A DNA stretch of 64,000 nucleotides from Acanthochromis polyacanthus (GCF_021347895.1 NC_067123.1:1460762-1524761), one strand, 5' to 3'. Shown: positions 31,450 to 42,820, numbered from the stretch's first letter. The notes: a model not told the origin generated them from the letters alone. Program-made: numbers and translations.

Positions 31450-31930
31450 TCAGTGATGGAACAATTTGTTTACTTCTCGGTAACTAAAACATGAAGGTTC
31501 TTATGAAGAGCCTCTGTAGTCTACCAGCCACTTGTTTTCCTGGGAGATGTTTGGACGGTCTTTCAGAGCTTCAGTAAAACACAATGGACTGTTCTTTTTG
31601 GTTTTGAAGGTGTTCTTTGTCAACATATGAATTAAATCTGGACTAGAGTTCATCAGAAGACATATCTGAGACTCTTAAGACACCTGGAAGAAGGTTCTTT
31701 GGTCTGAGGTGACCAGGATGGAACTTTATGACCATCAGACCAGATGATATGTTTGATGGACAACAAACACTGAACATCACAAACACACCATCTCCACTGA
31801 GAAGCACGGTGGTGGCAGCATCATGATGTGAAGCACGGTGGTGGCAGCATCATGATGTGAAGCACGGTGGAGGCAGCATCATGATGTGAAGCACGGTGGA
31901 GGCAACATCATACCTCCACTGCCATGCTTC
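31450..31930 (+). mobile_element. Tc1-type transposase remnant
   Basis: The tract from about 31640 to 31912 reads, with frameshifts and stops, like the centre of a Tc1 transposase: TTGGTCTGAGG at the WSDE position, a DHQ-like segment, then CACTGAACATCAC...CACACCATCTCCACTG leading into HGGGSIM. The HGGGSIM codons are tandemly repeated (see 31797-31912) and homology then ends. No TIRs were found. Confidence 0.6.
31797..31912 (+). repeat. Four tandem copies of a 29-bp HGGGSIM-coding unit
   Basis: Units of GTGAAGCACGGTGG[TA]GGC then AGCATCATGAT, four times, within the transposase remnant. This is the same unit (opposite strand) as the large arrays at 33.3, 35.1 and 36.7 kb. Confidence 0.9.
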
Positions 31931-33298
31931 AGCTGTGATTGAAGAAATTTCCCCAAAAAATACTCAGCTGAGGCAATAAATGGTGCACATAACCAGCATC
32001 CGTAATGGATTTCCTTTAAGGCCCTTCATTGGTCAAAAAATGTTAAAAAAAATATGCATCTCTGGCATCCTGCCACAGAAAGAAAATTGATACTGATCGA
32101 GTAAAAATTGTTTCATTGGTTCCAGTCCAAATCTCTGAGAAAATTAAAAGGCTGAAGTATTTATTATTTTATTTTTACTTAGCCTTTATTTATACAGGTG
32201 ATGTCACTGAGGCACGTCGTCTCATTCTCACGAGAGACCTGTCCAAGATAGATGAGAAGTCTTGAACTGGGCAGAAATGTAAAATAAATGTCCCACTCTG
32301 ATATGAGATCCAAGAAAAGACGTCTGGACAGGAAACTTGAAGACACTTTCAGCATAAAGTTAAAGGTCCATATCTGGTCAGGTAGCCATTGTTCCTCCTC
32401 AGCCTGTCTCCATTACATAGCTGTCATCTCCAAATGTTAACAAATCCCTGTTTCAATGTGGCAGCTGACAGTAAAGATGATTAGTTGGATCTATCTCCTC
32501 CAACACCAAACAGGCCTTTTCACAGACTGCAGCAGAGGTAATAACGGAGCAGCATCATTACCAGAGATTAATAGGGCTTTTAATACCATCATTAAACTCC
32601 AGTCTGAGATTTAGATGCCAGATAGAGTTCTGTTCTGTTTCAGGAAGCTCTGAGGCTCGTTGTGGTGTCGGAGTGATCGGGTCCACTGGAGCCATCAGGA
32701 GCTAACATCCTTTAGCATTTACACTCCACTGCTCTCTAAATGCTGTAGACTTCCTGTCAGCGTGCTAAATGCTAAACACCAGTTTAACCTGAATATAACC
32801 TGGATGTTCATCTGAGGTTCTTTTATTTTATGCAATCATTAGAAAGTAGACGATGTTAGTTTTTGCTGCAAATGTTCCCAGACTTTAATCAGGGTCAGTG
32901 GCTTCAACTTTCGACAAACAAGAAATCATTTTTTATTTCAAGAGAGTCCTGAAATGTACACAGAACAAAGTACATCAAAATACACTAAAGTACATCCGTG
33001 TATGGAGTCTATAAAAGGTATTTACTCAGATTTGAAAGTTTTATCCTTTCATTGGTTTTCAGCGTTGAAATAGAGTCACTTTAATTTGGCTTCTTAGACA
33101 CAAATTTTCAAACCAACTGTCTTTAATATGAAAATGAAACCAGATTTCTACAAAGTGATGTCAGAAAATTTCACATTTTAAATCTAAAAAACATAATTTC
33201 ACAAAAAACTATTCTCCTTCCACTCAGTATTTAGTAGAAGAACATCTGCATGCTGATATTATTCTTTATAAAACTGTTTTAACTCTATCAGGTAACAC
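31931..33298. other. Unassigned, with a possible retroposon tail
   Basis: A block near 32165-32265 (TTTATTTATACAGGTGAT ... GAGAGACCTGTCCAAGAT) resembles the conserved 3' region of common vertebrate retroposons, at low confidence. The rest is unassigned. 33220-33240 (CTCAGTATTTAGTAGAAG) resembles a Tc1 terminal region. Confidence 0.35.
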
Positions 33299-34610
33299 AC
33301 ATGATGCTGCCACCACCGTGCTTCACATCATGATGCTGCCTCCACCGTGCTTCACATCATGATGCTGCCTCCACCATGCTTCACATCATGATGCTGCCTC
33401 CACCGTGCTTCACATCATGATGCTGCCTCCACCATGCTTTAATCATGATGCTGCCTCCACCATGCTTCACATCATGATGCTGCCTCCACCGTGCTTCATC
33501 GTGATGATGTCTCCACCGTGCTTCGCATCATGATGCTGCCTCCACCGTGCTTCACATCATGATGCTGCCTCCACCGTGCTTCACATCATGATGCTGCCTC
33601 CACATGCTTTAATCATGATGCTGCCTCCACCGTGCTTCACATCATGATGCTGCCTCCACCATACTTTAATCATGATGCTGCCTCCACATGCTTTAATCAT
33701 GATGCTGCCTCCACCATGCTTTAATCATGATGCTGCCTCCACCATGCTTCATCATGATGCTTCCTCCACCATGCTTCACATCATGATGCTGCCACCACCA
33801 TGCTTCATGATGCTGCCACCACCATGCTTCATCATGATGCTGCCTCCACCGTGCTTCATGATGCTGCCACCACCATGCTTCATGATGCTGCCTCCACCGT
33901 GCTTCACATCATGATGCTGCCTCCACCATGCTTTAATCATGATGCTGCCTCCACCATGCTTCATCATGATGCTTCCTCCACCATGCTTCACATCATGATG
34001 CTGCCACCACCATGCTTCATGATGCTGCCACCACCATGCTTCATCATGATGCTGCCTCCACCGTGCTTCATGATGCTGCCACCACCATGCTTCATGATGC
34101 TGCCTCCACCGTGCTTCACATCATGATGCTGCCTCCACCATGCTTTAATCATGATGCTGCCTCCACCATGCTTCACATCATGATACTGCCTCCACCGTGC
34201 TTCACATCATGATGCTGCCTCCACGTGCTTTAATCATGATGCTGCCTCCACATGCTTTAATCATGATGCTGCCTCCACATGCTTTAATCATGATGCTGCC
34301 TCCACCATGCTTCATCATGATGCTTCCTCCACCATGCTTCATCATGATGCTGCCACCACCATGCTTCATGATGCTGCCACCACCATGCTTCATGATACTG
34401 CCACCACCATGCTTCATCATGATGCTGCCTCCACCATGCTTCATCATGATGTTGCCTCCACCATGCTTCATGATGCTGCCACCACCATGCTTCATCATGA
34501 TGTTGCCTCCACCATGCTGCATGATGCCGCCTCCACCGTGCTTCACATCATGATGCTGCCTCCACCGTGCTTCACATCATGATGCTGCCACCACCATGCT
34601 TCACATCATG
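33299..34610 (-). repeat. Minisatellite from the Tc1 HGGGSIM segment, array 2
   Basis: About 1.3 kb of 24-, 27-, 28- and 29-bp units: ATGATGCTGCCTCCACC plus RTGCTTCA, with CATC, TC or TTAATC linkers. On the minus strand they encode MKHGGGSIM repeats. Mixed unit lengths break the frame, so ORFs are short on both strands. A 212-bp block is duplicated (33751 and 33963 are equivalent positions). About 48 units by length. Confidence 0.92.
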
Positions 34611-34681
34611 TCACAGTTGTGTAATCAGAATGAATGATGCTCTATTTCTTCATGTCTGAATCTGACCTCAGAGCTTCTGTG

Positions 34682-35110
34682 TCATTGGCTCCTCAGTGCT
34701 TTTACTAATAGATTGATTTTATGCATGTACTTGTTGCAGTTCAGCGGCCCGCGGGCGGGCCGTTTTGATATCTGCATAAGCATTTTTCGAAATAGAACGA
34801 CACTGCCAACTCGAAGATAGAAACACTATACACCGATGGAAAGCTTAGATTTTTATGAATCCGCCGGTATAAACCACTTTCAGATGTGATTACCACAGCG
34901 GGTAATATAAACACATTTGTCCAACAAACAACGAATATCCATCCATCCGTTCTCTATACACGGCTTCAACGTACACAGCGCGACTCGCATTTCCGGGTTC
35001 ATTATTACACACAGATGAAAATATTCCACAAAAAATGGCCATAATCCAACCTTGGACATCCAGACGAAACAAGCCAGTAAAATATTTTGTCTAAAACATG
35101 TCTTGAAGTC
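34682..35110. repeat. CpG-rich segment, copy 1 of a direct duplication
   Basis: Begins CATTGGCTCCTCAGTGCTTT, includes the GC-rich motif CAGCGGCCCGCGGGCGGGCC and ends GTCTTGAAGTCG at the array of 35.1 kb. CpG content is far above the flanks. The second copy is at 35265. Likely a fragment of a DNA transposon, but no TIR was identified. Confidence 0.65.
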
Positions 35111-35256
35111 GTGCTTCACATCATGATGCTGCCTCCACCGTGCTTCACATCATGATGCTTCCACCACCATGCTTCATCGTGATGATGCCTCCACCGTGCT
35201 TCACATCATGATCCTGCCTCCACCATGCTTCATAATGATGCTGCCACCACCATGCA
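35111..35256 (-). repeat. Minisatellite from the Tc1 HGGGSIM segment, array 3
   Basis: Five diverged units of the same family (TGATGCTGCCTCCACCGTGC type) wedged between the two CpG-rich copies. Confidence 0.9.
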
Positions 35257-35261
35257 CCATC

Positions 35262-35560
35262 ATTGGCTCCTCAGTGCTTTTACTAATAGATTGATTTTAT
35301 GCATGTACTTGTTGCGGTTCAGCGGCCCGCGGGCGGGCCATTTTGATATCTGCATAAGCTTCCAGACGAAACAAGCCAGTAAAATATTTTGTCTAAAACA
35401 TGTCTTGAAGTCGGTTTATAATCCACGAATCGGTCGTTTTCGAAATGCGCCTCGCGATGCATGTCCAATATTCCCTGTATTTCTCGTCATATTTTTATTT
35501 ACAAATAAAATATTAGCGATTTTTTGTACTGAAAATGGCTGGAATTGACTGTACCTTATA
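35262..35560. repeat. CpG-rich segment, copy 2, internally deleted
   Basis: Repeats copy 1 from CATTGGCTCCTCAGTGCTTT to GCATAAGC, then jumps to TTCCAGACGAAACAAGCC, omitting about 275 bp present in copy 1 (about 34784-35058). It continues past the point where copy 1 is cut off by the array, with GGTTTATAATCCACG and a further CpG-rich stretch ending near 35560. Confidence 0.65.
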
Positions 35561-36409
35561 GGGCTACACAGCTGAATCATCTCAATATATTTATTAATTC
35601 TAAATGATTAAAGTGTATTTTAATGTGACTGAGCTGTGATTCTGATGGTAACAGATTCTGGTGAATCAGAGATTAAACAGCTTCTGCTGCTTCGCCACAC
35701 GTCTGCATTTAATCACTAATTCTCAGAATAATTGGACTCACATTAAATGACTCACTCATGACAGTAAATACATGGATGCCATCTGAGGTGAGACACAAAT
35801 GTTCCTTTATTCATGAAACCTCTCAGATTTCTGTTCTATCATTTCCTCTGGTTCTCCTTCAGACTGAACAGAAACTGTCCTTCTGGTGTTTCTGCTGCAG
35901 GATTAGATTCTCTGATGTGGGCGTAGACGTGTTCTCGGTTTACTGTTTGGAAATGTAAATGTAAAGGTTTCCTAATGCAGCGTGGATCATCTGCAGAGCT
36001 CTAAATAAAGACACAATGCAGAGACAGAAACACTGAGACCGACAGATGCTTCTTAATAATAACATGACTGTTCCTGAAACTGTAAAGCTTTAAATGCACA
36101 AACTGCTGTTAGACAGAAGAGCGGGAGTTCTACTGCCGTCATGAATCACAAACACGTCACTCCAACATGTTCTGCTGCTGGTTTAAAGATCACAGGACAC
36201 TAAGAAGACAGAACAGCTCCTCATCACACCTGATAAACATCCGTTTAATGTGTTCCACATGAATTAAGTCCATCATTGTTGGACACGCCGAGGTTCTGAA
36301 ACGCTCCAATTCTCTGATCCTCTTATCTTCCCTCCATATTTATGAATCAGAGATCCACCGCTGGTTTCTGCTCTGGAAACCTCCACATGCTGCTGTGTTT
36401 CTGTTCACT
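35561..36409. other. Unassigned sequence
   Basis: No gene or repeat recognised. Confidence 0.4.
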
Positions 36410-36570
36410 ATGAGGGTGAAATAGAAAAGCTATAATCTCTGGAATTATGCTTTAATTGGTTTCAGTGGAGAATTCTCAGACAATTTAAAAACCAGTGTTT
36501 TGTAACAACGTGCACTTTGTCGTGCACATCATGTCGTGATCTATCTAATGCTGCAGAACGAGGAGATGCT
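36410..36570. repeat. Left direct repeat flanking array 4 (partner 38285-38465)
   Basis: GCTATAATCTCTG, ATTGGTTTCAG, CCAGTGTTTTG and CACTTTGTCGTGCAC occur in the same order here and at about 38293-38430 beyond the array. The copies differ by substitutions and small indels. Confidence 0.7.
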
Positions 36571-36587
36571 ATTTGATAATTCATGTT

Positions 36588-36680
36588 AGAGCAGAGAGCA
36601 TTGTGGGAGTTGAGCTAAGAATGGGCACCATGACAACGACTCTAGTGGAGGTTAATGACCTGCAGAACAAACTGGGACTC
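36588..36680 (+). repeat. Copy of the dispersed 60-bp-core repeat
   Basis: GCAGAGAGCATTGTGGGAG then GGGCACCATGACAACGACT and GGTTAATGACCTGCA. It matches the minus-strand copy at 9042-9130 including the upstream GAGAGCATTGTGGG block, and the core peptide frame is open (GTMTTTLVEVNDLQ). Confidence 0.65.
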
Positions 36681-36716
36681 AATGAGGAGAGTTTCATCAG
36701 ATGACATCTGTCTGAA

Positions 36717-38216
36717 CCACCGCCATGCTTCATCATGATGCTGCCTCCACCGTGCTTCATCGTGATACTGCCTCCACCGTGCTTCATCGTGATGCTGCCT
36801 CCACCGTGCTTCATCGTGATACTGCCTCCACCGTGCTTCATCGTGATACTGCCTCCACCGTGCTTCATCGTGATGCTGCCTCCACCATGCTTCATCATGA
36901 TACTGCCTCCACCATGCTTCATCATGATGCTGCCTCCACCATGCTTCATCATGATACTGCCTCCACCGTGCTTCATCGTGATGCTGCCTCCACCATGCTT
37001 CATCATGATACTGCCTCCACCATGCTTTATTCATGATACTGCCTCCACCATGCTTCATCATGATGCTGCCTCCACCGTGCTTCATCATGATACTGCCTCC
37101 ACCATGCTTCATCATGATACTGCCTCCACCATGCTTCATCATGATGCTGCCTCCACCATGCTTCATCATGATACTGCCTCCACCGTGCTTCATCATGATA
37201 CTGCCTCCACCATGCTTCATCATGATACTGCCTCCACCGTGCTTCATCATGATACTGCCTCCACCATGCTTCATCATGATACTGCCTCCACCATGCTTCA
37301 TCATGATGCTGCCTCCACCATGCTTCATCATGATGCTGCCTCCACCATGCTTCATCATGATACTGCCTCCACCGTGCTTCATCATGATACTGCCTCCACC
37401 ATGCTTCATCATGATACTGCCTCCACCGTGCTTCATCATGATACTGCCTCCACCATGCTTCATCATGATGCTGCCTCCACCGTGCTTTATTCATGATACT
37501 GCCTCCACCATGCTTCATCATGATGCTGCCTCCACCGTGCTTCATCATGATGCTGCCTCCACCATGCTTCATCATGATACTGCCTCCACCATGCTTCATC
37601 ATGATGCTGCCTCCACCGTGCTTCATCATGATGCTGCCTCCACCGTGCTTCATCATGATACTGCCTCCACCGTGCTTCATCATGATGCTGCCTCCACCGT
37701 GCTTCATCATGATGCTGCCTCCACCGTGCTTCATCATGATGCTGCCTCCACCGTGCTTCATCATGATGCTGCCTCCACCATGCTTCATCATGATACTGCC
37801 TCCACCGTGCTTCATCATGATGCTGCCTCCACCATGCTTCATCATGATGCTGCCTCCACCGTGCTTCATCATGATGCTGCCTCCACCGTGCTTCATCGTG
37901 ATACTGCCTCCACCGTGCTTCATCATGATACTGCCTCCACCGTGCTTCATCGTGATGCTGCCTCCACCGTGCTTCATCATGATGCTGCCTCCACCATGCT
38001 TTATTCATGATGCTGTCACCACCATGCTTCATCATGATGCTGCCTCCACCGTGCTTCATCATGATGCTGCCTCCACCATGCTTCATCATGATACTGCCTC
38101 CACCGTGCTTCATCATGATGCTGCCTCCACCGTGCTTCATCATGATGCTGCCTCCACCGTGCTTCATCATGATGCTGCCTCCACCATGCTTTATTCATGA
38201 TGCTGTCACCACCGTG
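36717..38216 (-). repeat. Minisatellite from the Tc1 HGGGSIM segment, array 4 (largest)
   Basis: About 1.5 kb, roughly 55 units, mostly 27 bp (CACCATGCTTCATCATGATG plus CTGCCTC). Because 27 is divisible by three, the minus strand has long MMKHGGGSI frames (up to 317 codons, 37980-37027) and the plus strand long MLPPPCFI frames (up to 325 codons). The variant linker CTTTATTCATGAT at about 37024, 37488, 38000 and 38190 shifts the frame and marks higher-order blocks of about 464, 512 and 190 bp. Confidence 0.95.
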
Positions 38217-38232
38217 CACTAGCATTTCTTTT

Positions 38233-38251
38233 TACTGTGTGTGCATGCGTG

Positions 38252-38287
<36 letters not shown>
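38233..38287. repeat. (TG)n microsatellite
   Basis: TG/GC-containing dinucleotide run directly after the array. Confidence 0.9.
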
Positions 38288-38288
<1 letters not shown>

Positions 38289-38465
38289 GAAATGGAACAG
38301 CTATAATCTCTGACATTATGCTTGAATTTCCATTGAAATTGGTTTCAGCAAAACGCCCAGAATGAAATTCTCAGAGAATTTACCAACTGGTGTTTTGGTA
38401 AACAGCGTACACTTTGTCGTGCACTCACAGCTGCAGGTATCTATTGCACACTGCAGAATGAGGAT
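38285..38465. repeat. Right direct repeat flanking array 4
   Basis: Diverged copy of 36410-36570 in the same orientation; see that entry. Confidence 0.7.
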
Positions 38466-39805
38466 TTACTGATACAGAATCAACACAGGGCTTCATTTCT
38501 GCTTTTTATTTTTTGCAGAGAATGTGGAGGAAGTATGTTCTGTTAGATCCAAAGGAGATTACAGTCCCTGAAAGTGGTGCTGATGGAACGGTCGTGACAG
38601 AATGCCGTCTCCTAAACTGCAGATAATATGAACTGGCCTTTTCCAATATCTTCCCCACACCTGGGTCCTCCACTTCCCCTCCAGGATTTCTCTGCTGGCC
38701 AGACACGAAGAGCCTCATCCTGCAGCCACGTAATCACAGAGGCAAACATAAAGACATCTGCGCCTTTGGGGAGGGAAAAAAGAGTTATTATTGTCCAATA
38801 ACACATCCTGCCGTGGAGATGATCAGAAGTGAGGCTCAGCTGAGGTGAAGGTGGACGTTCCCTCAAAGGACTAAACAAAAAATGAGGAAGCAGGACTTTA
38901 ATATTCATGACCTGCAGCCAGACGGCTTCATGTGACGAAGAAACAGGAGGAGGAGGGAGGGGAGGACGAGAGGACAGTGATAAAGACAGTAAATGAGAAA
39001 TCAGGAGGGGAATAAAAGTTAGCCGTTACGTTGGAATAGAGGACGATTTCAAGCTCAATTACAGAAGGCATGAAAGCCGTCCTGGTTCCTCTGTTCCTTC
39101 ACCCTCCCTGGTCTGATCTTCTACATCTCCTCATCTCCGACAGACTCTGGATTCTCTTTGACTTCCTATAGTTTCATCTCTCTCCTGTTTTCTGGGCTGA
39201 GTGTGGGCAGAGGCGAGCTGAAGATCGCTTTAATAACGAGATGAACTCTTAATGACTCGGAGACGCTCCAGTGCAGGTAGAAGGAAAGTCACATCCAACT
39301 TTTCATTTTAAAATTCTGTCACGCAGTTGTCAATGTGAGTTCAGAACTCTTCAAGTGGTGAAACAACAGCTAAGGTTTTTAGCTTCAAACCGATCCGAGT
39401 CATTCAATATCAAATATTCTAATCCGATAAAACACAATTTAAATACATTTGTTCAAATTACTGCATTGTATATGTGTGCAATGTACTAGGAAAATAACTG
39501 GATTCATGCTTCTGCCTCCAGTCCGATGCTTAATGTTCTGTAGATGTTCAGGAATCCAGAAAAAAGCTCATCTCAAACCTGAAACTCTTCATTTTAAGTC
39601 CAGCTGTTCTCCCATTAGAGACTGATTTTATACCATCGTCAGATAAACTCACCAAAAACTACGACTGAGCTGAGAATTCACGCAGATTTACATTTAAATG
39701 ATCCTCAGAGAGAAAGTTAGAGGACAGAAAGCTTTTTAATTAAGTGTGCTGTCAATCACATGGAGAGTCTTCTTCCTGAAGGGGGCGGAGCTAGCAGCAG
39801 CAGCT
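38466..39805. other. Unassigned sequence
   Basis: Short frames only (98 codons or fewer), no domain. Purine-rich stretches near 38.94-39.0 kb. Confidence 0.4.
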
Positions 39806-40340
39806 CAGCAACATTTAAAGCTACAGACACTAAAAAAGTTCATTTAGAACTAAAACCAGGAGCTATGCAGTAAAAAAACTAACATTTTTTTGCAGTATTT
39901 TGAGTTGAAAATGTGAGAGTTTCATTCATTTGCTGAAAGTGCAACAACGTGGGATCTTTACTACAGGAACTATATTATATTAGACCACAAAACAGAACTA
40001 TAAACGTGTAAATGAGCATAATGTGGGGGTTTTAGGACTTCTGAGACCAGAAACATTCAGAATGTCTCAACAAATTTCCAGAAAAACTATTTTAATTGTG
40101 TTTCTGTCCACTCAACAAGATGATCCAATTACAAGCAAAAGTCAAAACTGAATTATTAGAAAATGAAAAATGATGTTTTCTTTCAAGTACTAATTAACAC
40201 TAATTGACATTGCAGCCTCCTTATTGGTCCACAGAGATCAGATATTTTTATCTGCTGCTATGTTTAGGATCAGAAACTTGATTTATTTGCTGACTTTCTT
40301 CCGGTTTCTCTTTGTTGCATTTAGTTTTCCATCAGTCTAA
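39806..40340. repeat. Diverged segment with partners at 41.1-41.3 and 42.3-42.9 kb
   Basis: 39810-40010 (ACATTTAAAGCTACAGA, GAACTAAAACCAGGAGCTAT, TTTTGAGTTGAAAATGTGAG) recurs at 42305-42445 and, beyond the SINE, at 42815-42870. 40134-40340 (AGCAAAAGT, ATTATTAGAAAATGA, GCAGCCTCCTTATTGGTC, TTTGTTGCATTTAGTTTTCC) recurs at 41143-41330. This suggests an old duplicated segment or an unrecognised interspersed repeat. Confidence 0.6.
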
Positions 40341-40370
40341 TATTTTATTCGAGCTTTTTCTGTAAATGCT

Positions 40371-40490
40371 ACGGCTCAGTGGAATGCCTGACGACAGTAA
40401 GACCTGGAGTTCTATCAGCAGTTTTAAAGACAAACTGAAAAACCTGCTTCAGAGCACTCACAGCTGCAACCATTAATGTCTTTTTAATTG
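40371..40490 (+). pseudogene. LINE RT C-terminal fragment
   Basis: With frameshifts, this reads TAQWNA, then a segment like ISSFKDKLKNLL and HSQLQPL, the typical end of an L2/CR1-type RT. Only the last 40 or so codons remain, a 5'-truncated retrotransposition product. Confidence 0.5.
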
Positions 40491-40539
40491 TTATTTATGT
40501 GTGACTGTGTGTACATGTGAGTGTGTAAGAGTGTGTGTG

Positions 40540-40803
40540 TGTATGGGGGGGGGGGTAATTATAGGGGTTGTGTGGACCTAATGTCCTCACAACCACAGGA
40601 AAACCCAGAGAAATGTCACTTGTGGGGACCTCATTTGGGTCCCCACAAGTGTAAACAGTGTTTTCTTGGCCATGTTGTTGTTACTGAAAAAAGTAAAAGT
40701 GCAAAAACGTTTCTTTAGGGTTAGCCATTGTTTTGGTCTGGGTTAGGGTTAGATATGAATGGGAGTCAATGGTAAGTCCCCACAATGATAGGAATACACA
40801 GTG

Positions 40804-40887
<84 letters not shown>

Positions 40888-40910
40888 TGTGTGTGTAGAA
40901 TATTTAGTTT
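40540..40910 (+). mobile_element. MITE-like repeat, uninterrupted copy, with (GCGT)n tail
   Basis: Hairpin ACTTGTGGGGACC / GGTCCCCACAAGT, AACAGTGTTTTCTT, TTAGGGTTAGCC, ATATGAATGGGAGTCAATGG and CCCCACAATGATAGGAATAC, then about 22 GCGT units (about 40802-40890). It serves as the intact reference for the copy split by the Penelope-like element. Confidence 0.8.
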
Positions 40911-40919
40911 TTTGTAACA

Positions 40920-42304
40920 TTTTAATGTTGTGACCTGTTGGGACTGCAGATGGAAACTAGCTTAAAGCTAACTCTGGTACAATTCATCAAATAGAAACGT
41001 TTATGTTTAATATTAATATGTCTGTTTTGATGTCTATTACAGAACATAAGTATATTGTAAGTGACAATTTTGTGGTATTTTCTAACATTCACAAGCGTCA
41101 TGGTACTTGTGTCCAAACTTATGGCCATGGCTGTACAAGCAAAAGTTGAAATTAAGTTATTAGAAAATGATATTTTCCTTCAAGTATTTATTAAATCAAC
41201 ATCACAGCCTCCTTACTGGTCGACATGCTCATATTTTTGGTCTGTTTTTTGGATAAAAAGCTCGATATTTTTGTTGAATTTCTTCCAGTTTTTCTTTGTT
41301 GCATTTAGTTTTCCATCATTTTCTGACTTTCCTGTCTCCAATCCTGTTTTCCTCTTCTGTAAATTGAAGTCCTGCATTTAAAGATGCTGTGGTTTGAGCA
41401 GGAACACTCAGGAACATGCATCAGCCTTATTGCTGGGATGCAAACAGGGTTAACGTCGGCACTCATGAACACGGTGAGCAGCTCTAAACACCATCGTCTT
41501 CCACAGAGCTGCTGGATCTTCGGTTATTGGTTTGATGAATCAGTGGATCTCTGAGTGGAAGCTGCTGCTCGGTCGTTGGCTCATGTGTGGATTCAGGTTC
41601 AGACGTCTTCTGGAAGTCAGGATCTGATAATTCTGCTCCTCAGTCAGCCGTTGGGTCCTGGAGGTCTGAGCAGGAGCTATGAAGTCACACAGAGTCGCAT
41701 CTGAAGCTCCTCCTCGAGGCGTCAGATGAAAGGAAACATCTGAGAGGCCCTCATACATATTTCATCCTCCAGAACTCATTCTGCCGCCATAAAGCAGATT
41801 AACTGGACGTTTACTCGGCATCAATCGATTTGGAAAACACACCAGCATCATTTCTGTTGTTGCTGTCAGGTTCTGCTCACTCTCTGCAGGGTTTAAAGAA
41901 GTACGGTGGCCTGGAGCATCCATTTCAGCTGCAGGAGATCTGCTTTTAATGCAGCAGAAGAAGAAGCAGCAGCTCTGTGTGAGTTCACATTTACAGCTGC
42001 AGACAGTAAACCAACACTCCACTCATCACCTGCAGTATTCTCAGCAGGAGGTTCTTATTTCTCAGCTCAAACAGGACAGAGGGAACCCAGCGCTCTAAAC
42101 GTGATACTAAAACCTGCTGTGGGGGTTTTTATCAACAGAGAAATACCCAGAATTTATCAAAAAGACCAGCTTAGATAGATTTTTAGCTCATTTTAAGTCC
42201 TTTTAAAAGTGCTGCAGCTCAGAAAATCTTGTCATAATCCGTCCAAAACAGGAAAATTATTAAACATCAGCTTTTGGAATCTGAATTATGTTGAGAAAAT
42301 GAGA
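40920..42304. other. Mostly unassigned; contains the 41143-41330 repeat partner
   Basis: 40920-41010 (GTGACCTGTTGGGACTGCAG, TAGCTTAAAGCTAACTCTGG) resembles a fish retroposon 3' end. 41120-41135 resembles a Tc1-type terminus. 41143-41330 matches 40134-40340. 41400-42300 is unassigned. Confidence 0.4.
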
Positions 42305-42445
42305 TTTTCCTACATTTAAAGCTACAGAATCTAAAAGAGTCCATTTAGAACTAAAACCAGGAGTTATGCAGTAAAAAACAAATACTTTGGCAATGTTTTG
42401 AGTTGAAAATGTGAGACTTTCATTAATTTGGTGAAAAGGTTCAAC

Positions 42446-42820
42446 AAAATGGGGCTGCACAGTGGAGTAGTGGTTAGCACTTTGGCCTTGCAGCAAGAAG
42501 ATCCCCGGTTCAAATCCCGGCCTGGGATCTTTCTGCATGGAGTTTGCATGTTCTCCCTGTGCATGCGTGGGTTTTCTCCGGGTACTCCGGCTTCCTCCCA
42601 CAGTCCAAAAACATGCTGAGGTTAATTGGTTACTCTAAATTGTCCGTAGGTGTGAATGTGAGTGTGATTGTGTGTCTGTATATGTAGCCCTGTGACAGAC
42701 TGGTGACCTGTCCAGGGTGTCCCCTGCCTTCACCTGAGTCAGCTGGGATAGACTCCAGCACCCCCCATGACCCTAGTGAGGATAAAGCGGTGTATAGAGG
42801 ATGGATGGATGAAAATGGGG
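42446..42820 (+). mobile_element. tRNA-derived SINE with 9-bp target duplication
   Basis: AAAATGGGG occurs exactly at 42446-42454 and 42812-42820. The 5' head carries the pol III boxes TAGTGGTTAGCAC (42468-42480) and GGTTCAAATCCC (42507-42518), followed by the widely conserved body (AGTTTGCATGTTCTCCC, CCACAGTCCAAAAACATGC, GACCTGTCCAGGGTGTCCCC) and a GATG/GGAT tail. Mobilised by a LINE in trans. It interrupts the diverged repeat shared with 39.9 kb, where the empty site can be seen. Confidence 0.93.

Noticed and set aside
33299..34610. CRISPR-like array
   Set aside because: Units abut each other with no unique spacers, and the genome is eukaryotic.
37027..38010. Glycine-rich (MMKHGGGSI) or proline/cysteine-rich (MLPPPCFI) repeat proteins, over 300 codons on both strands
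   Set aside because: Both strands are open only because the unit is 27 bp; the sequence is a satellite derived from a transposase motif.
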